From assembly GCA_015852425.1 (NCBI GenBank), contig JAAAIG010000037.1, positions 28,959 to 92,958 on the forward strand: a stretch of DNA of 64,000 nt. The letters are read 5' to 3'. Positions 33,701-43,261 of the stretch are shown here, piece after piece (position 1 is the first letter of the stretch; each line of letters begins with the position of its first letter). The notes beneath the pieces are model-generated. The model was not told the origin of the DNA, ran no database searches, and saw only the letters and a list, made by a program, of their open reading frames with translations. Origin of the DNA: Gryganskiella cystojenkinii. Lineage: Eukaryota; Mortierellomycota; Mortierellomycetes; Mortierellales; Mortierellaceae. The translations under genes were made by a program, and so were the position numbers.

Positions 33701-36157
33701 CCGAATCAGGGAGGAAAATGAAGCTCTTAGACTTCAGATTCGGGATCAAGAGCGGCAAGATGAGCAAAAGGATCGAGATCACAAGAATGCAATCTCGGAA
33801 CTGAAAAAGACGCTTCGCGGCGTACAGGAGGATGTGGCCGATCAACTCCAGACCCGGAAGAAGCTGGAGGAGGAACTGCGACAAATAAATGAGTCCCGAG
33901 CCACGTTACAGTCGTCACTCAGCAAAATTCAAGAAAAACTGGAACAGCGCGATATTGAGGTTGCTCAACTCACCAAAGCCTGCGAAGCCGCAGTGGCGGC
34001 CATAGATTCATCTTCTTCATCAGGACCGAACGGCAATGGCAGCGTCCGAACTATCTATCCGTCCATGCTAAGACGTGAACGCGCCAGTAACAAGGTCTTG
34101 GTTCAGCAATTGGAGGAGCAAGGCGAGAAGATCACAGAACTGGAGAGCAAGATCAAACAACTGGAACAGGACAAGAGTCGTCAACTTGCGCTCCGAAGTC
34201 CTGAAAGGGTTGCATCGCCTGTACACTCGCTCTGGTCTCACGATTCTCAGTCGATCGCAAGTCCGACCAAGATGCTCATGGATTTGGTCTCGCCGGATGA
34301 CTTTTCGGGATGGATTCGGATCTCCTGGCCCTCGGCAGAGAAGAGAAGCGTAAAACAGAGCTGGAAGAAGCAGTTCATAGTCTTACGGGATCTGAAGATT
34401 TTTGCCCTGGACAAGGAGGGTGATCCTGCGACTTCGTCAAGTACAAAGCTTTTGGCCGACCTCAGGTATGGTATGGGGCTCGCTTTGCCAACTATACAGT
34501 CTGAGTGCGCAATCGCCGAGTACTGACCAAATGATATGTCATCCAATGCATTTAGATCCGACTTTTTTTGCGTGCGAACCGTCAACCGGTCCGAGTTGAT
34601 TCACGCGACAGCCAAGGAACTAGAATGCATATTCCAAGTACGATGTTCGAACGTTGGGACAGGATCCACTACATCTAATTTTTCAGTAAGTGTGAGCCAT
34701 AGGACTCGATTTTGATCAATACGGCTTTTGGTATTACGAATCATATCTCTGACAATCAAAGGGTCTCCCTTTTCTTGTAGACGACCACTGGAGAAACATA
34801 TTCTTCACTGTCAACACCCACGTCAGCGTATCCGACAACACCAACCACTGGTATGAACCGCTCGGAAATACAAGCGAAGATCGACAACCTGAAAGCAGAG
34901 ATCCAAAAAGAGGAACAGATCAAGCGAGGCGCCGAGTCAATGCAGGCGGCTTGGATGGGGAGCAAGGGCAACAGCGATACTTATCTCAAATCCAAAGAAA
35001 ACGTCGATGCATGCATCAAAAACATTCGAGAGAAGACTGCGGAGGTTGAAAAGCTCTCGGCAGCCCTCTTGATTGCGCCTGAGGTAACATACCAGATCAC
35101 ATTGCGAGGAACAGAGCTTTACAGTACTCGTGTAGCTCATCATTAATGTGTTTACTTGATCCTATCTAGTTTGCACTGCCTGCGCCAAAGACTGACAAGA
35201 TCGAGCGATCCGAGTCCTCTCAGGAACTGTTCTCAACTGAACGAAGTCTCAAGATCAAGGAGCTCGAAAAGTTGATCACGGTCGAGCGTCGTCATCTCGA
35301 GGCTGCAGAAAAGATGGCGGCTCCTCTTATGAACTCTGCCAGCAATGTTGTCCGTCGCAACTGGAAATCCGCCGTGGAAGTCCAAATGGATAGCTCCAAG
35401 CAACGACTCGCCAACTTGCAAGCAGAGCTCGACAAATTGAACTCGGTATGGGAGTTGTTACTAAACGGCGGTTTTCTCAGTGGCGCAGAAAGGATTCCAA
35501 AAAAAAAAAATTAACTCGCAACTACTTTTATATATTAATATATTTCGTCACCTAGGGCGCCAAGAGTACTTCACCGATCCAGGGCGGACATGGAACATGG
35601 ATGCAACAAAAGGAGATATATGGACACATGTTCCAACTCAAGCATTATACGATCCCCAAATCGTGCCATCAATGCCATGATGTCCTCTGGGGATCACAAA
35701 AGTCAGGATACGAGTGCTCTGGCAAGTCGCTATGCATCCTTTGGACGGATGACCGTAACTACATTTAGGGATCTTTTTTAACCAATCTGGAGACTCTTTA
35801 CTTTAATTCATTGTCATCGTAGGATGCAAGTATGTCGCGCATAAGCAGTGTCTGGATCTGCTGACGATCTCATGTCAGGAACAACAAGGGTTGCGCCACA
35901 GCTTACCAATATACTTGTTGGCCCATGACAAGCACGAGCAGAAGCGCTGGATTCGGACGATTGAGTTGCATAGGAAACGAGCCGAGGCCGCCGTAAACAA
36001 CAGCAACGGCAACAGCAACGGCCATGGTTACAGCAGTACCGACAGTCATGTTATTGAATCGCCATCGTCTTCAGAGATATCCACGGGTGCAGCGGGGTCA
36101 AGGGTAGATTCTGAGTCGTTCGCACTTCCAGAGGAGGAGTCGCCCAGAGCTAAGTAA
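30709..36157 (+). CDS. ROCK/MRCK-like AGC protein kinase with split PH and C1 domains
   Basis: Fourteen exons give 1338 residues: 30709-30997, 31113-31204, 31408-31491, 31643-31959, 32043-32136, 32217-32417, 32552-32613, 32709-32809, 32899-34465, 34556-34685, 34781-35083, 35170-35445, 35556-35721 and 35823-36157. The kinase domain spans about 110-408: glycine loop TRGQYGKV, Lys143 in YAMK, catalytic loop RDLKPQN (261-267), DFG (280-282), then GTWDYMSPEVV. An acidic insert of about 30 residues sits before the helix that precedes the catalytic loop. A long coiled coil follows (about 490-800), then a PH first half from about 877, two helical segments like HR1 repeats, and a complete C1 zinc finger (H1196, C1209, C1212, C1226, C1229, H1234, C1237, C1245). 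The final PH strand and helix (LPIYLLAHDKHEQKRWIR) come last. Domain order resembles Rho-kinase. Expected role: cytoskeletal or morphogenetic signalling at membranes. Confidence 0.85.
35722..35822 (+). other. GC-AG intron in the kinase gene
   Basis: The donor reads GCAAGT rather than GT, with acceptor GTAG. Removing it joins C1226-S-G-C1229 and restores the exact C1 ligand spacing, so the boundary is well supported even though the donor is non-canonical. Confidence 0.75.
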
Positions 36158-36419
36158 ATATTTCCTTTGTTAATAAATAATATTTTCATAAAACATCAAT
36201 GGCAACCCCCTCATCGTCATGATAGAAACGAAGAAACTGGAATCGTTTCAAACAAAGCAGACGTGATTCTTGAAAAAAATGTTTTATTTTGTGAGTGAAA
36301 TTGAAATATCGACATACTAGTAATGTCGAGGTCGTGGAGGAGAAGAAACAAATGATAGCCTGAATGTAAATGTTTGAAGAGACAGAAGACAAAAGACATG
36401 GAACGAGGAGGAAGAAATG

Positions 36420-37071
36420 TTTGAGAATGTGACCTCGAACAACATTTGAAATATTGTGGCCACCCATCTCATCTCTGAGCATACAGGCCTTGCACTTTGA
36501 GCAGAACAACTGACGAATATCAACTTTCCCGACGAAATCCTCACGGACTCTGACATGGAAAATAACTCTCGACAAAAGTAAAGGCGGTAAAAAACTATCA
36601 CTTCCCTACCCGCTGCAAAAAATAAAACGAGAACGTCTCATCAATCTCATCTTCGAGAAGTCACCAAGACCAATCGCAATGACAGCCTTATCGTCTTTCT
36701 CTCATGGCACCTGAATGTCCAAAAGCCGGTCGGCGAGGACCCTGTATTCTTCGACCTTGGCCTTCTGCGCGCTCCATTTATGTTTTTTCAGAACGACGCT
36801 GCCATAAAGCTTTTCGAGTGGGGCTCTCATATCCTTCAACCGATCGTTTGGTCGACACTCCTAACCACCAACAGATTCAATCGGGGACAACAGACTGCAT
36901 TCACTCCTATTCCTGTCCTCTCCTACGCTCCAGCCAACTTCTGTGCTTAAAACTACACCGCCCGCTGCCTGACCGACAGGTTGAAAAAGGTGTTGTATTG
37001 GTACTGGTCTCAATGACAAACACTTGTCCGAAATAGATCCCAGAAATCTTGATCTTGACAGGGTCGATATC
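36420..37071 (-). pseudogene. Fanzor/TnpB-like RNA-guided nuclease remnant
   Basis: Three minus-strand blocks read as decayed pieces of one protein in the order expected for a eukaryotic TnpB homologue. Block 1 (about 37071-36906) contains KISGIYFGQVFVIE, resembling the RuvC-I segment but with Tyr where the catalytic Asp is expected. Block 2 (36854-36606) contains LEKLYGSVVLKKHKWSAQK, an in-frame TGA at 36702-36704, then VIAIGLGDFSKMR. Block 3 (36548-36422), in another frame, has the second half of a zinc ribbon (FCSKCKACM) running into LRDEMGGHN, the RuvC-III-like motif, and VVRGHIL. The first CxxC half is garbled by a small indel. Similarity to Fanzor-type proteins is from memory and needs a search. 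The 8-base gap lies just upstream, so the N-terminus cannot be judged. Confidence 0.5.
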
Positions 37072-37095
37072 ACCCCCCAAAAAAAAAAAAAAAAT

Positions 37096-37103
37096 NNNNN
37101 NNN
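37096..37103. other. Assembly gap (8 N)
   Basis: Eight undetermined bases follow a run of A. True gap length is unknown. It lies upstream of the Fanzor-like remnant and may hide part of it. Confidence 0.99.
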
Positions 37104-37704
37104 CTGACCTCTGTCAGATTACTCAGAGAGTACGTTTCTTTGGCCCACGCATTCAGTCTATCTCACTAGACGATTTTCAAAGTCATGTGCCATCTTTTTT
37201 TTTTGAGATACGACACGCATGTCATTTTAACGCCATGTTTGAGACCAAAGGGTCCGAGAGCGATTCGGAGGGTTGTTTTGCGGTGGAACATGCGGATGCA
37301 TCAGCGAGTAACGGATTCTCCGAAAAAGGGCGAGTCTGGGCGGTTTTTCTCTTCTTTTTTTTTGAGGTCCCGCAACACCTTAATCCTTCCCTGGATCCGA
37401 TACAGCGGAACATGCCTTGACTACCAAAAAGAGAAAACCTTATCAAAAACATTTTGATCTAGTGGGCTTTGCCCAAAACACCATATCTGAGTCCCGACAT
37501 TTCTTGAACCGTCCCAAAGCAGACTTGGCTAAGAGTAGGATTGCGATAACGAAGTTTTATTGACACACATCCATGGAGCATGTGCACAGTCGCCACACAC
37601 ACACAGACCCAGACGTTTTACTCCCTTTTTGCAGGATCTTCCCGATTGTATGCATTTTCGATGCGCTTGGATCATCATAGGTTTCAATTTTTTTTTTGTT
37701 TCGG
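37104..37704. other. Intergenic, gap to the LDH promoter
   Basis: Contains T-rich runs and short ORFs of low quality. No gene seen; the 5' part of the Fanzor-like remnant might extend here beyond recognition. Confidence 0.4.
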
Positions 37705-37711
37705 TATAAAA
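37705..37711 (+). promoter_or_regulatory. TATA box of the LDH gene
   Basis: TATAAAA lies 154 nt upstream of the LDH start codon. The leader between them is C/T-rich and ends in a short CA-dinucleotide repeat (about 37839-37858). Confidence 0.6.
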
Positions 37712-37864
37712 CGGCATTCTTCCCACGCGCGTTTCCACCTTTCTACTCCAACTCAAATCACTCACTCACATCTCCACCTTTACCTTCCACTTTCCAATCC
37801 AACCGTCACCCCCTACCTCCTCCCTTACTCCTTCACACAAACACACACACACACACACTTCAAC

Positions 37865-38934
37865 ATGGCTACTCCTAAGAAAGGTGCGTGATTGTCATCA
37901 TTCACACACCAACTACAAAACTCACAACTGAAAGGGTGCTCATACTTCACAACGGTAACACTCAACAAAAAAATATGTCATTCTCACTTTCTCGGTACAT
38001 TTCTCATTTTTTTTAAAAAAAAATAGGTTCTCAAATGGCTATCATCGGTGCCGGCTCTGTCGGATCTGCTATTGCCTTCGCCTGTTTAATGCGTTCCGTC
38101 GTTTCTGAGCTCTTGATCAACGATTTCAACGAAAAGGTCTGTGAGGGTCAAGTCCTCGATCTCCAGGATGCCACCTTTGTCTCTGCCACCAAGGTCAATG
38201 TCGCAACCCTTCAACAGTGCGGTGGTGCCGATATCATTGTAATCACTGCTGGTGCTCGTCAAAAGCCCGGTGAGACCCGTGATGCTCTCGTTCTCAGAAA
38301 CGAAGAGATTCTCAAGGGAGTCTTGGACGGTATGAAGCCCATCAAGTCATCGGCTATCTTGGTCTTGGTCGCCAACCCTGTCAATGTCTTGACTTGCATG
38401 GCCCAGAAGTTCTCAGGTCTTCCCCCTCATCAGGTCATTGGTACGGGAACCCTTTTGGACTCTATCCGTCTCAGAGTCGCCTTGAAGGACCATCTCCATG
38501 TCTCAGCACGATCGATTCATGCCTACATTGTTGGTGATCACGGTGATAAACAGGTAGCTGTCTGGTCCTCGGCACATGTCGCAGGCAAGCCTCTGTTGTC
38601 GTTCGAGGAGTTGAAGGGCGTAGATCTGGACGAGACTGCTTACAAGGTCGCTCACAAGGCCTATTCGATCATTGATCTCAAAGGCGCAACCTCGTTTGGT
38701 ATCGCGGCCGTCGTCTCGGAAATTGCCTTGGCAATCACGTTGAATCGTTTGACGGTCAATCCTCTGTCGACGTACTGCGAACGTTTCGATGCCTGTCTTT
38801 CGTTCCCAGTCGCTCTCGGTGCCAACGGTGTTGCCAATGTCGTCTACCCGGACATGAACAATAAGGAGTTGGCTCTGGTCGAGGCCAGTGCCAAATCCAC
38901 ACGGGAGGCATGCGCCAAGTACAGTAAGAAGTAG
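37865..38934 (+). CDS. L-lactate dehydrogenase
   Basis: Exon 1 (37865-37883) encodes MATPKK and is joined to 38027-38934, giving 308 residues. The Rossmann loop is GAGSVGSAIA. The substrate loop reads TAGARQKPGETR, with Gln at the discriminating position that is Arg in malate dehydrogenases, so lactate/pyruvate specificity is favoured. Substrate-binding and catalytic residues appear in LDSIRLR and the catalytic His in VGDHGDK. It interconverts pyruvate and lactate with NADH in the cytosol. Length fits the bacterial-type and early-fungal LDH family. An AATAAA candidate lies near 38979. Confidence 0.9.
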
Positions 38935-39123
38935 AGGACAAACAACAAGAAAGGCAGCTGCAAAACAGCGTCACGGCAAATAAATTTGTAAATATCCATC
39001 GTTTCTTACAAGAGAAAGAAGGAATCGCTCTCTGCTGGCCACTATTTTATTCTTACCAAGAAATTGGACAGCATTATTACACTTTGGTCTTCGTCAATAT
39101 GCGATTTTTTTAATTGTCATTAT

Positions 39124-41538
39124 TCACAAATCAAGGAACAAATGCGAATTATCTGAAGTCGGACAATCGATGTCGATGTCCGGTCGCATCTTCCTCAAAA
39201 GCCGCTGTGCCTGATCACCCCGTCTTTTTATTCGTTTTCCATTGGCACCCACACATCGAGCGTACGAGAGAGTCAGTCGTTCTAGGAAAGGCCATGGTTT
39301 TGACTCTTGGTGTGAAGTAAAATCAAGACCTTGCGCTCGCCGCTGTTCCTGTTTGAATCGGAAAATCTGAGCCTGGACCAGCGCCTCCATGTCAATGTAG
39401 TCTCCACAGAATTGAAACCCATCCAGGCCATCCACTCTAGGCACTGGTCCGTTATGATCAGTCTCGTAGTTGCTGGTCTGTTGATATTGGTACACGATAG
39501 ATCGAGATCCTCTCATGAAGGGAACGGTTATCTTGGGCAACCTCCTGACAGCTTGAAGGCACTCGTTGTAGTCCTCCAGGATCGCATCCCGATGATTGTT
39601 GCTGCTGCTGCCGCCGCCTCGTTTCCACCAAGGACGGTCATGGTGGTTGCTTGTAATTGTTGTAGTGGCTTCAAGCGTGGCAGCGCCTTGGATCCAAGAA
39701 AAGTCTGTCTTTTGGGCTTGTTCCTGTTTGGACGGGTCATGGAAATCAGTATAGATTGCCAGACGTCTTAGGTCCTTCAACCGCGTCAGGAGACAGAGAC
39801 CACTCTCCAACGCAAAAACCATGCAATCCAACACAACTGTCAAGTCTATCAGCCGGGGGCAAACTCGCGATAGGTATCCAAAGACCCGTTTCGTCGGTGG
39901 TGATATGGTACTATCGTCGTTGTCGCCTCCTCCTCTCCCTCCGTGTCTTTGGGCAGCCTCCAATCTGTAAAACGAATGTCCCACGTCCTCAAGCCTAAAT
40001 GACAGCGTCTTCAAGTTTCGGCAAGCCCAGAATGATCCCGGTCTCAGATCCTCGTGCGTCGTCCTGCGATAGCCAGCCTCGCCCCAGAGCACATCCTCGG
40101 ACAGGACCAAACTTCCAGTCCTGCGGTGGATCAGATTCGGTGACGAACACAAGAAGGCGTAGAGGAGCTGATCCCGCTTCCGATCCGGTTCTGTCGATCG
40201 AGGATTGTAACCCAACGCGGGATCACCGATAAGGATCTCGAGAGAGGTCAGTCGATTCTCGACTATGGTGGTCATTGTTTTGGTGAAGAGGATCCCCCAA
40301 TCCGGATTTGATTTCTTGACGGACCGGTGATCGATTCCCCAAGAGCACACGTTCGGAAAAAGTTCCAAGGGAAGTCGACAGGCGAAATCTCGGAAACAGC
40401 TATAGCGAATGGTCTCGATTTGGGGGCAATGCGCTGCTACTCGTCTCCAAAACTGATCCCGCACTTGGCTCTCTTGGAATCCCCCAGATTGATCTGATGC
40501 TCGCCAGTTGTTCAGGAGTCGGAGATCTGTGAGCCGAGATAGGGCTGGGAGGAAGGAACTAAGAGCCCGAGGACAGATCGCCAGGCTGTGGAGTCGCAGG
40601 GATCTTAACGGCAGCAGCGGTAAAGGTTTAATATCATTGCTGGTACTGTTGCTGTTGGTCTTGGTATCATGGATACTGTTATTAACAGCGATGGTTCCTG
40701 TGAAGTCGAGTTCGAGTTCGTCTGCAATGGTGGGATGTGCCCAGTCGCTCCAAGGATGCTCCCATTGACCTCCAGAATCGAGCAACCAGCCGAGAGAGCT
40801 GATGGTGAGATGCAACAGGTTCGGACACTGAAGCAGTATCGTTCCAAGTCGAACAGAGCCTGTAGCGTGTGGTAGATCCATGGATAGATCTTGTAGAGTC
40901 GAGGGGTTGAAGAGCGTCAAGATTCGTCGCTGATCAAAGATCCAAAGCTGGTTCGCGAGGTTTAAACAGAGAGTCTTGATTTTGAGGGGACTTTTATGGC
41001 TATTGTCAGTGAGAAAGGCATCACAGAGTTCTCCGAGGTTGTGTGGGTTCTGGTTGTTGTCGAGAGCATTGTTGATATATTTGAAGCTATGGTCGATCTG
41101 GATCCGCTCATCCAGCCTGTTGAGGAACCAGATCTCCTTGACCAATGCGGCCGACATGGCCTTCCAGCCCTTGTCGTTGATGTTTCCAAAGATTTGCCAG
41201 AAGGGACCAAGCTTTTTACCGACAGTAAGAGTATCGGCCTGAGAGAGTCGTTCGTGGAGCACTGGGAGGATGCTATTGTTCTTGTGTCTTTGCCAAGAGT
41301 CTGCGTAGAAGTGATCGAGATAGAGATGATGTTGGAAAAGTCTTTTTGCGACATAGAACCATTGACGAGAGACGCGGGAGACAACGGTCATGAGTGTATG
41401 CTGGGTGAGAAAAGAAAAGATGCGTTCGAGGATCTCGTTGATTTCCATTGGTGGGGGACCATGACTGGATGGAGTTGAAATAGAAGCAGCTTTGGTCCCA
41501 GGCGTCGGTGAGCGGTACTTGTTGAATCGGGTCAACAT
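39124..41538 (-). CDS. F-box protein with leucine-rich C-terminal region
   Basis: A single uninterrupted 804-residue frame. The F-box is at about 30-72 (PMEINEILERIFSFL, then VSRVSRQWFYVAKRLF). Leu-rich segments follow (LSMDLPH, LLQCPNLLHLTIS, PLRSLRLHSLAICPRAL, CPQIETIRY), which suggest irregular leucine-rich repeats. F-box proteins of this kind bind Skp1 and present substrates to an SCF ubiquitin ligase; the target is unknown. Two decayed paralogues lie immediately upstream on the same strand, so this is the intact survivor of a tandem family. Large paralogous F-box families are usual in this fungal group. Confidence 0.8.
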   Translation of the reverse strand: MLTRFNKYRSPTPGTKAASISTPSSHGPPPMEINEILERIFSFLTQHTLMTVVSRVSRQWFYVAKRLFQHHLYLDHFYADSWQRHKNNSILPVLHERLSQADTLTVGKKLGPFWQIFGNINDKGWKAMSAALVKEIWFLNRLDERIQIDHSFKYINNALDNNQNPHNLGELCDAFLTDNSHKSPLKIKTLCLNLANQLWIFDQRRILTLFNPSTLQDLSMDLPHATGSVRLGTILLQCPNLLHLTISSLGWLLDSGGQWEHPWSDWAHPTIADELELDFTGTIAVNNSIHDTKTNSNSTSNDIKPLPLLPLRSLRLHSLAICPRALSSFLPALSRLTDLRLLNNWRASDQSGGFQESQVRDQFWRRVAAHCPQIETIRYSCFRDFACRLPLELFPNVCSWGIDHRSVKKSNPDWGILFTKTMTTIVENRLTSLEILIGDPALGYNPRSTEPDRKRDQLLYAFLCSSPNLIHRRTGSLVLSEDVLWGEAGYRRTTHEDLRPGSFWACRNLKTLSFRLEDVGHSFYRLEAAQRHGGRGGGDNDDSTISPPTKRVFGYLSRVCPRLIDLTVVLDCMVFALESGLCLLTRLKDLRRLAIYTDFHDPSKQEQAQKTDFSWIQGAATLEATTTITSNHHDRPWWKRGGGSSSNNHRDAILEDYNECLQAVRRLPKITVPFMRGSRSIVYQYQQTSNYETDHNGPVPRVDGLDGFQFCGDYIDMEALVQAQIFRFKQEQRRAQGLDFTSHQESKPWPFLERLTLSYARCVGANGKRIKRRGDQAQRLLRKMRPDIDIDCPTSDNSHLFLDL

Positions 41539-42006
41539 TGAAGAGAAAAAGAAAATAGGAGACGAAAAGAATGTAAAGAAATGTCAATGAATGGAATGCC
41601 CTGACATGAGAGTGAGTGCATGAGTTAAAGAGGGCGAGACGAAAAAGGGGGACGAAACAATCAGGAACCCTTTTATGCTGCTTGCAAACTGGGGGAGGGG
41701 ACAATTTTCGCCCTTTTAGTCTAAACATCGATAAGTAGATGGCACCTCGCCGAGCAGGGGCAGTGAATCTCGATATCCGGTCGCCTCAGTCCCAACAAGC
41801 CCTCTGCTTACTTGGCCCACTTTGAGCTTGCTTGCTATGACATCGTGCTAGCGAGAGCACGAGTCGCTCCATTGCTGGCCAAGGTCGCGTTTATTACTCG
41901 AACGACCACAGTACTAGAACGCTGGTCGGCTCTGCGTCGGTCATGATCCGTGAGAAACCGATTCTGCTCCTGTTCCTTCAACATTCAGGGGAAAAGGTCC
42001 TCCCAT
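41539..42006. other. Upstream region of the intact F-box gene
   Basis: Promoter-side DNA with no supported coding sequence. It separates the intact gene from the truncated paralogue. Confidence 0.45.
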
Positions 42007-43060
42007 CTACGCAAAAAGAGCTCGCAAACACTCGTTGTACCTCTCCAGGATGACCTCTCGACCCTTTTCTTCGCTGTGTTTGTTGCTACCGACTCGATCC
42101 AACCAAGTCTTGTCCTCATTCCTACACTTGTTTTGACTTGACCCCGATGACTGGCCTACCTTCGGATCCAGCCAAAAACGCCCTTTCCGGACTGGAGTCG
42201 GTTTCTTCTGGTGCTCATAATCCGTGTAGATCGCCGATCGTCTCCAACCCATCATCCAGGTGAAAAGGCAAAGACCGATCTCCAACGAAAAGACATTACA
42301 GGTCATGATAACCGTCCATTCTGACAACCGGGGGCACACCTGAGCGTGGTATCCAAAGACTCAATTCGTGAGCGGCAGACGTTTACAAGGGTGCGACACA
42401 ACCCGAATTCTCGGAAACAGTACCTTCAAGTTCGACAGGCGCAGATCGAGGACTCGTTCCTGGTCTCTTTGATCCCAGAAGGGTCATCGCCAACAATGAT
42501 GGTCACCGAAAACGAGATCTGACGGTCTGACTGGCCTTCAACAGGACCAGATTCGGGGACGAGCACAAGAGAGCGTGCAAGATCCAGTCTTGAGTTGTAT
42601 CTACTGTTTTAGATCTATGATAATAGACATTGCTCGGATCGCCCAAGATGAGACCAAGCGATCCAGTCGATTCTCGACCCTTGGCACGCTTGCTGTCATC
42701 CCCATCATCCTTGTCATCGCCACGACGGTCTCCCAATTCGGATCCGATCACTGATGGTCGATTTCCCAAGAGCGCAAGTTTGGGAACAGCTCCTGCTGGA
42801 TATGACAGGTCCTCTTCTTGAAACAGCCGAAGTGGATCGTCTCGATGTTGGAACAGTGCTCTTGCAACAGGGTAAGTTCCGGAAGAATCGATTCTTAGGC
42901 CAGAGGACAGACCGCTAAACTCTGCAGTCGTAGGGATCTTAGCGGCCTACCTCTCTCAGGTGTCATTTCATCGGTTGAAGTAGTACTGGTAGAAGAGGAG
43001 GTTGCTGCTGCGGTAGCATCCACAGAACCTAGATATTCATCATCGAGCGTGGGCATAAAA
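42007..43060 (-). pseudogene. Truncated F-box protein pseudogene
   Basis: Disjoint minus-strand blocks match the C-terminal half of the intact F-box protein. They are: GRPLRSLRLQSLAVCPLA near 42910-42955; LGLILGDPSN and LHALLCSSPNLVLLKAS within 42503-42769; CPRLSEWTVIMTCNVFSLEIGLCLFTWM then RREVILERYNECLRAL-like text within 42007-42339. The blocks lie in different frames with stops between them. The N-terminal F-box half is missing. It is an ageing tandem duplicate. Confidence 0.75.
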
Positions 43061-43261
43061 TGTTAATGGGGACAGAACTTCGAGACGAACTGGAACGCGC
43101 GGATGATCCAAATCTGAGCGTCATTATTGAGTCATATGATTGGTGGTGAGCAAAAAACCTGGCAGAGATTACAGGCAAAATTTGGTCCACAAAACAGCAA
43201 TGTCAGTCATCAGAAAGGAACATTGAAAAAGCACATACACCAATGTATTATATATACACTT

